Positions 36,301 to 47,800 of a stretch of DNA of 64,000 nt are shown here, one piece after another. Source of the DNA: Coptis chinensis (Eukaryota > Streptophyta > Magnoliopsida > Ranunculales > Ranunculaceae). Made by a program: the position numbers and the translations under genes. A model generated the notes under the pieces. The model did not search any database. It was not told the origin of the DNA and worked only from the letters and a program-made list of their open reading frames with translations. The stretch spans positions 89,300,501-89,364,500 of the forward strand of contig CM027383.1 of assembly GCA_015680905.1 (NCBI GenBank). The letters are read 5' to 3'. The first letter of the stretch is position 1, and every line of letters begins with the position of its first letter.

Positions 36301-39159
36301 CCGTAAAGGCCGGAGCTTAAGGTTTGCTATCATGTGCTTACAGTGATTGCTTTTAGTTTTTATGTCCCATACTTCCATCCCTTTTGAACAACATCTCGTA
36401 ATCCCATAGATCCACCTAGGGACCTGACATTTATTAAACTAAACCATATTTGGAAAGAGGAGGTGAACCAAATGCTTTCCGGATACAGGAAGGTCACAAA
36501 AAGGGTATAAAATTTGATACAGGAAGAATTTTAGAAGCTTAGGTAGGCTTGGCACAACCTAAATGCTTAAAGTAGCCCGCAGCATGACCAAAAAACTCTG
36601 TAGCAGATTGCAAAGTGTATTGTAGGTTTAGAACCTAAACTCACTCCTGTAAATGGATAAAACACTGAGTCCCTTTGGTTGGAGAAAGCACTCAGTTTGC
36701 ATCTTCTAGCTCGGATTCTGCTTTCGTAACCTTTTGAGGGCAATGTCCTTACGCCTACAGAAATCTCTCCTCAAATCAGACAAAAAATAGATCGATACTG
36801 TATAAATCATTTATAAATGTATTAAGAAATCGTCCTATCTCAGTCTGGGACTTATATAGCTAATGGTTTGTTCCTTAGTAATAATAATAAGGTACGAATA
36901 GTCAAGTAAATAAACTGGTAGGAGACTAGGAGGAAGCCTAGGCTTTCATTCAAACATTCCTTTGCGGTTGTCTCCCATTGAAGTGTTTGTGCAGCAAGGT
37001 CTTCACAGAAGAAGAGTTGTGAGTGTCTGCAATGTGTGGATATTTGTTGAAACCATTGTAGCCTATGTACTCTGTTGCAGAAAGTTTTATGTTGAGAAAT
37101 GTAATGTATCAGCCTAATTCATGACTATCAAGACGACATGCTTTATAGCCAGGGGCAACATAATGTAAGAAATAGTGGGAGCGTCGGATCAAGTCCGCGG
37201 AACAGCGAAGTACCGCGGAACCCAGAAAGGCATAAGATTCAGTGAAGTATCGGGGACTAAAGGGATGTTGAGTAAGGAAAGAAGTAGCAGGAGCACAGTA
37301 ACCAGAACACAATACCTAGAGAGATTGAACAAGTGCCAGACGTGGGACACGAAAAGAAATCATGGAGAGCGGTTAGAGAGGATGGAGCGGTTGGAGAAAA
37401 GAGAGCGGTTATGGGATATTTAAAGGAGAGGGGGAGGAAAAAAGACAGAGAGAGAGAAAAGAGAAGTTGTAAGATTAGAGACTACATTTTGATTTAAGAA
37501 GTTGTAAAATCTGATCATACATTTAATCACATGAAAACTCTCCCAGCGGATATGGTGATATGAGGGGTAATGGTTCAATGGTGAATCAAGCCCTCCGAGA
37601 TCATTTGATAGTGGTGTGCTGAGAAGTCTAGTCCTGATGCCACCTGACACATAAAGCAATGATTGGTACTCTGGTGGCGGTTCCATTGTGAATCAAGCAC
37701 TAAGAAATCATTTGATTGTTGTGTGTACACTATATACATTATTGGGAAATGACTTCTCTGCATTTAGGCCCCTTTGTTACTGTTTAAAATTTAAATCCTA
37801 TATACATGGTTCTCTTTATCTTTGATATGTAGCTTATTTCTGAAATATTGTCTGAAATGAATAGTTGTTAGAAATAGTTAAAATTCTCTTGAAAAAACCC
37901 ATGGGAGAAGCAGTAGCGTACGCAGCATGGCTGCATTGAGTTAGTGCTTGGGCTTTTGTATGGGTTAAACTTTGAGCTTGCGGTTAAGGTCTCTTCCCCT
38001 GATGAGAGCAGGCCGGGCTTAACAACATACTTAAAGATGAGCGACATCATATAGAATTTTCTTCATTAAACATATTATGGCTGTCTTTGTTTACTCACTC
38101 ACTCGAGAAAAGAAAATGAAAACCCACTACTACGGAATAGAAAAGAAAAGAATGTAATGGATTTTTCTTTTTGATGTGTCTATTTGGTTATTTTGGAAAA
38201 GAGAAAGAAAACCTAGGAATGGAATCTATAATATTTGTGAGGCCAAAACTTAAGAAATAAAAATAATAAAAAATTACATATTTTTTTTATTAAACTTTAT
38301 TTCCCTTTTCCTTTTCTTTTTTCATGACTGTTTGTTATGTAAAAACTAAGGAAAGAAAATGAAAACTACTATTTTCTTTTGTTTTTCCTCTCAAATTTGA
38401 GAGTTGAGCCATGGACTCGAAAACCCTTTCCTTTCTATAGTTTAGTTTCCATAGGGAAAAAACAATTTTCTTTTTAAAACAAACAAACACACTAAATTTA
38501 TAGAAAAGGTGGACCGCACTAGACTTTTCTTTTTATTTTCTTCCTGTCCTCTCGTGTGTAAACAAACGCATATAAAACGGTTGAGAGTTTCAACATCAAA
38601 ATGTGGAAACGAAAGTTTCTTTCCTGTTTTCATTACCTCAAGAAGACGAGTAAGAAATGTTGTAATGCAAATACGAATATTTGTGTTTGTATAATTTTAT
38701 TGATCATCAATCTTAAACAAACCGAGCATGATAGATGAAGGCAACAAAATGGAGAATGTGGCATGCGGCGCAAAAATTTGTTAAAAACGCAAATGCATGA
38801 AAAATATGTTAGAAAAACGTTAACAATGCTTTTTGTTACAATTGATCTATGGTCTAAAATCTAAACTAAATTATGGATTATTTTTTTTTTCTTTTTTATA
38901 TACATAGAATTTTGTGAAAAAATGGTCTCAGCAGTTCACCACCATTACACATTTATACACTGTTCCAATTTATCCGGGTGAGTTCAAATGGCCAATCAAG
39001 ATGCAAGACAAGCTAGCCCTCAAGCTCAATAAGCCGAAACCTATAAAACGTCCAAAGAGAAAGGATCCTACGAGTATAGGTTTTGGAGCGTGATAGTGAT
39101 CCATCCACATTAGTACATGACCGTTTCTTCATTATGCATAGCAGCCCATGACGCTTAAC
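33341..39159. other. Intergenic between the H2B copies, no gene recognised
   Basis: About 5.8 kb. The first few hundred bases are probably the H2B 3' UTR. A GA-rich run lies at 37420-37460. Two loosely similar segments (GGTTC-ATGGTGAATCAAGC) occur at 37570 and 37678. A possible inverted-repeat element spans about 38088-38573 (GTTTACTCACTCACTCGAG against GTTTACACACGAGAG reversed). ORFs here are short and match nothing I know. Confidence 0.5.
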
Positions 39160-39530
39160 TTTACAGAATATCAAAACCGTTCATACACTCCCGCTTCACT
39201 ATTATATTTAATCTAGCGGCTATAACTCGTGCCAGCTCACCGATCCATGATTAAATCAAAAGCCAATCAAACGCCTTAACTTTACACAACATCCACACCG
39301 TCTATACACTACCGCTTGACTAATTTTAATCTCGCGGCTGAATTTAGTGCCAGCTCATCGATCCATGTGAACTTTAGTAACCAATCAGACAAACTTTGCT
39401 TTCTTTATAAATACAGAGACCAAAACATCAGGTTTTCCCCATCTTGCAATCTCTCTCTCTATTCCTTCAATCCCAAAAAGTCCCCAACCCTCAAATCTCA
39501 AATTTTCATTCCTTCCAAACCACTGCCATG
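39160..39530 (+). promoter_or_regulatory. Orphan histone promoter and leader without a coding region
   Basis: Two tandem related blocks (about 39160-39290 and 39291-39420) each carry an octamer-like CGATCCATG and a CCAATCA box. The second also has TATAAATA (39406-39413). A pyrimidine-rich leader follows to CCATG at 39528, after which sequence similar to the next histone promoter starts (AATCCGCG at 39536). It looks like the upstream part of a third histone gene whose coding part was lost, perhaps by unequal crossing-over. Confidence 0.6.
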
Positions 39531-39535
39531 TCACC

Positions 39536-39720
39536 AATCCGCGTTTATATTACAAAACTAATCAAAACAATTCACGGACCACGTGCCTTTATAAACAGAA
39601 AAACTAAAGTTTCTAGCAATAGTCCGATCAACGTTTCTCAAGACGCCAACTCATCGATCCGTGCCAACCATAAAAATCCAATCAACCCAATTTCACTTTC
39701 TCTATAAATACCAACCCCAC
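39536..39720 (+). promoter_or_regulatory. Histone-type promoter of H2B copy 2
   Basis: AATCCGCG (39536-39543), G-box CACGTG (39580-39585), GATCCGTG (39656-39663), CCAATCA (39678-39684) and TATAAATA (39713-39720) occur in the same order as in copy 1. The proximal 150 bp are nearly identical to the copy 1 promoter. The TATA box is 85 bp before the start codon. Confidence 0.75.
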
Positions 39721-39804
39721 ACCTATACAATACTCATTCCAATCTTCACCCTTTCTTCAAACCCTCAAATTCACGCCTCTCAATTTTCTGCAACAAAATT
39801 TCCA

Positions 39805-40260
39805 ATGGCCCCAAGAGCAGAGAAGAAGCCCGCAGAGAAGAAACCAGCAGCAGAGAAACCCACTGAAGAGAAGAAGGCTGAAAAGGCTCCAGCAGAGAAG
39901 AAGCCCAAGGCCGGAAAGAAACTGCCCAAGGAAGCCGGTGGAGCCGCATCCGCAGACAAGAAGAAGAAGAGGTCAAAGAAGAATGTGGAGACCTACAAGA
40001 TCTACATCTTCAAGGTTCTCAAACAAGTCCACCCTGATATTGGTATCTCCAGCAAGGCAATGGGTATCATGAACAGTTTCATTAATGATATCTTTGAGAA
40101 GTTGGCTCAGGAATCTTCAAGACTTGCAAGGTACAACAAGAAGCCCACCATCACTTCTCGGGAGATTCAGACTGCTGTTCGTCTTGTTCTTCCTGGTGAA
40201 TTGGCTAAGCATGCTGTCTCTGAGGGTACCAAGGCGGTTACTAAGTTTACTAGCTCTTGA
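39805..40260 (+). CDS. Histone H2B, copy 2
   Basis: A complete intronless 151-aa H2B with tail, histone fold and C-terminal [12 protein letters not shown] as in copy 1. Residue 50 is Ala. An in-frame Met exists 48 codons upstream (39661), but it precedes the TATA box at 39713, so MAPRAEKK is the start. Differences from copy 1 are almost all at synonymous third positions. The pair is a recent duplication or is kept alike by gene conversion, covering promoter and coding region but not the 3' flank. Confidence 0.97.
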   Translation: MAPRAEKKPAEKKPAAEKPTEEKKAEKAPAEKKPKAGKKLPKEAGGAASADKKKKRSKKNVETYKIYIFKVLKQVHPDIGISSKAMGIMNSFINDIFEKLAQESSRLARYNKKPTITSREIQTAVRLVLPGELAKHAVSEGTKAVTKFTSS

Positions 40261-41600
40261 ATATGTTTGTTTCAATGTTTTTATGTTTTTGTCTTTAGTA
40301 TTAGAATGTTTCAATGTTAGTGGTGTCGATATAATATATAGTTCATTTGGAATCTATGAATCAAAGTTAGATCTTTTGTCAATGAAATTAGGGTTTCTGG
40401 TGGTCTCTATTTTGGTTGATTTCTTTGTTTGTTTTACCTAGTTCAGATCTGAGATAGTTTGATTACAATGTGAATCTGGTGTTATTGGTGTAAATTTCTG
40501 TAACCAGTTATAAATGATGATGGTTGTGGATCTTAGATTGGAATGATGGCAGTTAAGAAAATGTTAGCATGATTGTAAAGTTTGGTTACTTTTTAATGCC
40601 TAAATTTTCTGGAATTCAGTTTGGGCCAATGTTTAGGGTTCGTTCAGTTCTTAGAGATGAAAAGTTGTGGTACAGAGGCTTCTGTTTCTTCATTTCTTGA
40701 GAATTTGGTACTTCATATCCTTGTCCAATAATGGTTGCAATGTTTTGTTGTGTTGGTGGGCATTATAGTGAATATGTAGTAAAGTTCAGACCCTATATAG
40801 GATGGCCTACAATCCCTACAATTTGTTCCACTAGACGTTGATTTTTCTTTTGTTGTGATGAAAATGTTGTATAGTTGCAGAGTTAACGAGTAACAATAAT
40901 GCCAATAATGAGATGTTTAAGGTGTTAGATTTCACTTTTTTGGAATTGCATGAAAACTTATCTGCTATCGAGAGTGGGAAGATGGACAATGGAAAAGACA
41001 AGGGCTGCAAAAGCCTCATAGAGTGGAGTAGTGGACAGTGAGTGAACCTCAATAGATTCCATCCTATGCTCTGTTCTTGTTCTTCCCTCCCTCTCCATAT
41101 CTCCCGTACATGCTAGTATTCCATGGAGATGTTTGAACAATTTTGAAAGACAGCCTTGTTTTTATTCATTAGAGGTTGAGTGATATAATAGCAAATATAC
41201 ATATCTGAAGGACAACATGTTGCTGGATTTATTAGATAGTTGGTCATCAGCTCATCATAGACTATTTATGTCTAGAGGACTATTGTTTATCATCCCATCA
41301 ATTCTCCTGTTTCTCATGGAATTTTTAGTTGTCAATCAATCACTTTCGAGATTGAAAATACATTTGAACGAGGGTTGCAATATCACGAGGAGGTTGTTCA
41401 AATTGCATGCCATTAGGAATACACTTTTAGACAGCCAGTCAGGCAGAGACAAGATTTTTCGACCTTTAGGAACATATATGCTCAGCACTGAATATAGGAA
41501 ATGAGCTCTGGTTAGACTGAAATCGAATTCACGGCCTCAAGTATATTAGTTCTCTGCATCTCCAATTCAGTTATCTGCATAGATCTTTTTCTAGCTGTTG
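40261..41600. other. H2B copy 2 3' flank, no gene recognised
   Basis: The first 200 bases are probably the 3' UTR of the second H2B gene. A 95-codon ORF at 41217 has no family resemblance. Nothing else was found. Confidence 0.5.
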
Positions 41601-41601
41601 G

Positions 41602-43495
41602 CAGGGGCGGCTCAAGGGCAATCGGCCCTAAGCAAAATTCTAATAAAATTGTTAGATCTTATAGATCGATATGATTTGTTTACGTTATTTCATATGAATA
41701 CAAACGCTTAGTTTATTTAACAAAAAAAATTATAAAATAACAATTATTGTAAAAATTGAACCTAACATTTTTTTTTTCTTTCTTCAATAGTCCCCCCACA
41801 AACATTTTTTTTATAACAAAAAATTTATAAGATAGCAATTATTGTAAAAATTGATCATAATATTTTTTTATTGAATAGTCTCCCTCACAAACATTTTTTT
41901 TTTCTTTTCCATATAGGGGTGGCCAGAACCGGTAGCTGTACACGTAGTCCTATTATTAATCTCACAAGTACAAGCCCCATTAACTATCGTTTCTTACCTT
42001 GGGTTGTATAAAACCCGAAAATTATCATTTTGGAATCATGATTATCTCGAAACATAAATTTATTTAAATGACTAGAGAAAAAATCGAGATCGTTGTTTTC
42101 CAAATCATGGGGCAGTTGTCTCATTTCTCTAACAAGCATATCGCCGGTTTTTTCGGTCATGTAAAAAAAGCAAATAAGTTATTTCATTGAGTTTAATTAG
42201 TTTTTCTTGGTCGATGCGAATTCGTCTTTGTCTTTTATATAGTTTGTGAACATTTTTCCCTTCGTCATTTTGTTGAGTGTCCATAGCCATGCACATGCAC
42301 ACACCCCCATCAAAATGATAACGCATACAATTGTCATTGTGAACCTTTAGTAGCTGGAGCCAAATTGTTTTGTTAATCTACTCAAAATAAACACGAAACA
42401 ATGAGTTAGTAAAAGAAAAAAAAACTAATTAAAAATAATGAGATAGATTCAGAAGATTTGGGTATTTGCTATACCCAGGGGCGGCTCAAGGCAATCGGGG
42501 CCTTAATAAGCAAAGTTCCAATAAAATTATTACATCTTATAAATCGATATGATTTGTTTACGTTATTTCATATGAATGCAAACGCTTAGTTTATTTAACA
42601 ACAAATTTAGAAAATAACAATTATTGTAAAAATTGATCACAATATTTTTTTTTTTTCTTGAATAGTCTCCCCCACAAACATTTTTTTTTTATAACAAAAA
42701 ATTTAGAATATAACAATTATTGTAAAAATTGATCCTAACATTTTCTTTTTTCTTTCTTGAATAGTCTCCCCCCACAAATATTTTTTTTATAAAAAAATTT
42801 TAGAAGATAACAATTATTGTCGAAATTGATCATAACATTTTTTTTATTCTCTCTTGAATAGTCTCTCTACAGATTTTTTTTTAATTGAATTTTATTGATA
42901 AAAAGAACAGAAATACAAAGTGAAGTATAAACATAGAAGTGTTGTGAGGAAGATTCTCACATACAGAAAGATCTAAGACAAAACATCATAAATATATGAG
43001 GAAGAGTGAAAGAATAAAAAAATGTCCTACACCTATAACGTCGTAGCAGATCATGGCCAAACAACAATATCACAAACTTAAAATTTCAATAGATTTATTT
43101 AACAAATAATTACACAATAGAGAGATAGAGAATTCTACACCAAATTAAACAATATAGAAAAACCAAATAAGGCAAAAAAATAATGGAAATAATATTGAAG
43201 TGTTGACTTCAATTTGATAAATTGTCATAGGGTGTTGAAGAAGTTTAATTAGTTATGGAGGCGTGCCTGTTTATTTATTGGAGAAGGCGAAAACGCTGGA
43301 AAAACAAAGAGATTTAATGCGTTTTCTAATTTCCAATTTTCCAATGTAAAACTGTTTATCTAACACATTAAAATAAATGAAAAACAAATAATGAGTTTTT
43401 TTTGACAATAAAACAATAATAGACTTAAGAATGTAGGTGGGCTATGATATATTGGGCTCCTTGTACTACGAGCCCTAAGCGGCTGCTTATTTTGC
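41602..43495. repeat. Duplicated hAT-like segment with a ~95-bp tandem repeat
   Basis: CAGGGGCGGCTCAAGG occurs at 41602 and again at 42476 (874 bp apart). Each is followed by closely similar sequence including GATCGATATGATTTGTTTACG or its variant. Within each half, units of about 90-100 bp repeat, containing TAACAATTATTGTAAAAATTGAT and TGAATAGTCTCCC, at about 41720-41905 and 42600-42870. The right end near 43460-43490 (GCCCTAAGCGGCTGC) may be the opposite terminus. The CAGGGGCGG start resembles hAT ends, but no duplication was confirmed. Confidence 0.5.
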
Positions 43496-43669
43496 TATTA
43501 CTTGTTGGTGTTGGCATTCCCCCAAGTATACAACACACCCTCAATCAAGGACAGGTTTAGAAAGTGTAGAACACTCGATCAATTCACAGTTCATATTAGG
43601 CTTTTACTAAACTAAGGTCAACGGATGGGCGTGGTATCCAAATGATCTTTATGGACGCATCCATTCACT

Positions 43670-44620
43670 CTAGGGGTGGGAATTTGGCCCTAACGACCCT
43701 AACCCGGCCCTGACCAGACCCGACCCTAAGCCCTATAAAACCCTCACAACTAAAGCCCTCACAGAGTTTAGGGCAGGGCCAATCCGGTCCTAATGCCTTC
43801 TAAGGCAGGGTCAGGGCTAAGGTTCTAAAACATAGGCCCGACTCTAACCAAGCCCTAGTTATAATTTCACTATAAAATACACAACTAAAACTATCCAACT
43901 CCTTGTTACATATTTTCAATTAAAATAACACTGTCATTTGTAATTTATCACTAACCGTATGAGTACTTATAATAACTTGTCTTATATCATAAAAACTTGT
44001 AAACCTAATTGTTTCTATCTCACAACTCGCGTACACCTCCTCACAACTTTCCGCCTAACCTAGTTGCCAAGAATAATAATGAGCACCGAAAGCACTAGCC
44101 TAATGAAAAAATAGGTTGACGTCGGTAAAAACTCATTCCATACTCTTATTTGTCTTTGTTTTCTTCAATGTTAAATGTAATTTTGGTGAGATTTGAGTAC
44201 AAGAAATAACGGATTTATGTCAGTGAAAGCTCATTCCAAAATGTGTCTTGTGTATTTTAACTGTAATTTTGAAATATAAATATGAGTCTCTATGTACTTT
44301 AGTTTATTAGATTGTGGATATGCATTTTAAATTGTTGGACTTATCAAGAATTATTACTATATTGGTTGTTATTTAAATTTCAAAGTGGTGGGATTTTGAG
44401 TTTGCAAATCTTTGAAATTTTTTTGTAATAAAAATGAGTTTTAAAACTGATACAGTAAAAAGAAGAAAATATATAGGCCCGACCCTAAACTGTTAAAGAG
44501 GGCTTAGAATAGGGTCGAGCTTGAAATTTAGACTTATGACCCGGCCGGATCTGGCCCTATGGGGACTTTAGGACCGGACTAATAACTGAAAGGCTTTAAA
44601 TGTTTATGGGTCGGGTCACT
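43670..44620. repeat. Repeat rich in GGGCC/CCCTAA motifs, possible MITE
   Basis: Begins TAGGGGTGGGAATTTGGCCC, a start typical of small plant TIR elements. Motifs such as CCCGACCCTAA recur at both ends (43725 and 44478) in the same orientation, with GGCCCTATGGGG near 44550. The boundaries and superfamily are uncertain. Confidence 0.35.
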
Positions 44621-44679
44621 CTTGTAAAACGAAGCCCATGAACGGCCAATAAATGCAAACTCAGAAATTCTGAAATCCT

Positions 44680-44745
44680 ATTGGTTGATTGCGTTGGAAG
44701 CACAAAATTCATCCACGTGCGACTCTAATTACTTATATATAAGTT
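44680..44745 (+). promoter_or_regulatory. TMS1 promoter with ATTGG and CCACG elements
   Basis: ATTGG at 44680-44684 (a reversed CCAAT box), CCACGTG at 44713-44719 and a TATATATAA stretch near 44734-44742, about 130 bp before the start codon. CCAAT/ATTGG plus CCACG are the halves of ER-stress response elements, which suits an ER chaperone gene. The spacing is not that of canonical ERSE or ERSE-II, so this is only suggestive. Confidence 0.35.
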
Positions 44746-44869
44746 ACAACAGAAGGATCTCGAACCCCCGCGAAATCTATTTCTGAATAAAAGTAGGACT
44801 TCGAAACTGGTAAAAAAAAAAAAAAAAAACTCATATCCAAACAATTCAACGCAAATCATTAAACTGAAG

Positions 44870-47800
44870 ATGAAATACCGTCTTTTATTTCCAATAGTAA
44901 TCTGTTTCGCATTGGGTAGTTTGCTCGTGTCAGAATCAAAATCAGTTGATCCATACAATGTAAGTACGAAACTTAGAATGATCAAGGTCTGTTTTTTTAA
45001 TCATGTTATGATGTTATAATGAGCCCAAGGTGGACAATATTGTTTTTGTTATTATATTAGGGTTTGAGTTGTCAGAATTGTTCATAGAGTCTTTAGTGAT
45101 CCATGTCGCAATTTAAAACATTGCAGCTTCAGTCAACAACCAGTCACACATATACACTATTTGCACTCTGTCTTAGACACGTAAAAACGGTTCTCTAAAT
45201 GTATTTGAAACTGGTATGTTGAAATGTGGAAATCCTATGCACCATCACATGTAGATAGCTTTATCTTCTAATGTTGCTTTGCAGTTCACCCACATTACGT
45301 GTAATGGCATTAGCCACCTGACATCTTTCAGAACATCTCTGAAGTTGATTTCACTAATCAACCTAAACCTATAGACCAATATGCTTAAATGCGAGAGACG
45401 TGTGTATGTTATACAAGCTGTTATTTGCAATAATTATTTGTATATGTCCATCCATAGTTATCAATATCGTACGATACACGATACATACACGATACGGATT
45501 GTATCCAAAGCAAATCGATACGTATCACACTAGTGTATTGAAAGTTTTATGTATCACACTATACAGGAAGCGTATCGTATGATACGATACATTCCGTATA
45601 GAGCAATTCGCTTCAAACACATGAAATATTGAAAAAAAATTATCCGAAAACTAGTTTTTAAGATTTATTTAGTTTTTGTTCTCCTTTCTAAGCTGTAGAA
45701 AGCCATCTAAGGTTTTAGGATATGATAAACAATAACTGTAATGCAAAAACAACAGCTAGCCTATCCCTTTATGTCTAATACTAATTTGGGTCTAGTGGTT
45801 GAAAATGATGACATTTTTGTACCATACACTAGTAGTATTGTGTGTGATTTTTGTACAAAACTTACATATACATGCACAAACACATATAAAACTATAACAA
45901 TGAGTCTTCACTCTTCAATCCTTACTACCATTTCATGCAAAGTGTGTGTATATATATATAATTAAAAAATTCTTTATATACATATTTTTTACGATATAAC
46001 TCATATATACATATTTTTTATAATTAATTTAAAAAATTCCGTATCTTACGATACATGATACGATATGCAAAAAATGGAAAACGATATATGATACGATATA
46101 CGATTTGACAACTATGCGTGCATCAACTTCACAAGCCAAATACACAATAAGTTGGTGTGTCTGATAGTGGATGGCTATCCATTCCTCTTCTGAAATTTGT
46201 TCCTAAGTCTAGTTTTATGCCTTATTTCTATTTGAGATTAGATGTTGATCTTGAAATATAGTGTGGGAATAAGATAAGCGTCTCTTTCCTTTCTTTGTTG
46301 GTAGTTGCTGTCATGACCTTTTACGATTTATTGGGCCAAATTTGAATGAACTGCTTGAGTTAGTCTTATTTCTCTGATACTTCTCCAATTCATCCGTAGT
46401 CCTACTTTATGGGTTTTTCTAAGGCTTGATGATCCATTCAAGACCACTTGGTTTTGCCACAATTGAGTCATTGCAAATGGTTAAGGTCTTCCTCACAAAG
46501 TGAAAATGGTAGAAAGTGCAATTCTGTTTTGGTCACCATACAAAAATTAAGGGAATTGGCAAAGGAACAACTTCAATCATATAGAGAGACCTATACTTGA
46601 CAAGGTTGAAACAAGTTTGAACAATAGTCGGTCATGATATATTCCCATGGGCTCATACATTGAGTTGGTATATTTAAGAAAAAGTTCATGACCTAACTCA
46701 GAGTTGGTGCATATAAGCCATTTTATACTGAATCCTTGAAATCAGAATTTGAAATCTCGGAAATTATGATGAATTGATGTCTATGCTTTCGATAATTAAA
46801 GGTGGGGGACATGAGACACCTTAGACCCTTAGATCCATAGACCCAATGGAGTCTAAACTTTAAAGTTCACTTTTCACTTTTCGTCGATCTCATTGCAATA
46901 TTTTTATAGTATTTCTATTTAGTTTCCTACGTACTCGATTTTAGTGAAACATTTTTTTTACAAAAAAAAGTCTTCATTAAACAATTATAGCAGTGTTAAA
47001 TCACTCACAATGTGCATTCACATACGCTAGTTATGATAATGACATCTGCCATTTTGACCCACATGTCACTTTTTTTTGAAAGATTATTATAAATTTACTT
47101 TCACCTGTCTAGGGTGTTTAGCTTTTGGAGTCACAGTTGATCACGTAAATGATCTTAAGATAGTAATTGAGTGTGCATGCATGTCTTTTGTTCCTATAGG
47201 TACTTCAGGTTGAATGTAATGAAAGTAGTAATGGCTGACATTTCTTTCTTACAGGTTCTTGGGGTTGAACGTGATGCCAGTCAACGGCAAATTCAAAAAG
47301 CTTTTCACAAGTAAGTTACAGCGAAACTCTGTTTCTCATTGTGATGCTTGCTCACTATTGCCTGTGTATTATTATAACCTTAAGTCTTTGTGAGATCAAT
47401 ATTTTTATTATTCTTTGTTTGCTGTTATAAATGTTGCCATTACTATTATCATTTTTTTGTGTTTTATTTGTATGTTTTATTCTTTTGCAGACTATCACTC
47501 CAGTATCACCCCGACAAGAACAAAAACAAGGGAGCAGAAGAGAAGTTTGCCGAGATTAATAATGGTATTCTTTCAGCTCATTTTAATTCTTCTATGCTTG
47601 AACTTGGACTATGACCTGTAAATCTATGAGATATTTTGTTAGACTCAAATTGAGCCTACAAATCTATACCTAGTTTTAGTGTATGTGCCAGTCAGTGTTG
47701 CTTACTAAATGAACTCTAATTCTTGGGCGGGAGACTGAATTATAAATGGTCATATACTCATATGAGCTGCTAATGATCTTTATGAAGAAAAGATGTGCAC

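Noticed and set aside
36067..36378. 103-codon minus ORF as a gene
   Set aside because: No recognisable domain, no splice partners or promoter, and sequence around it has no coding signal.
39661..39804. N-terminal extension of H2B copy 2
   Set aside because: The upstream Met lies before the TATA box and the sequence is promoter and leader, with MAPRAEKK matching copy 1 exactly.
41217..41504. 95-codon ORF as a small membrane protein
   Set aside because: Hydrophobic stretches come from T-rich sequence; no conserved motif or neighbouring exon.
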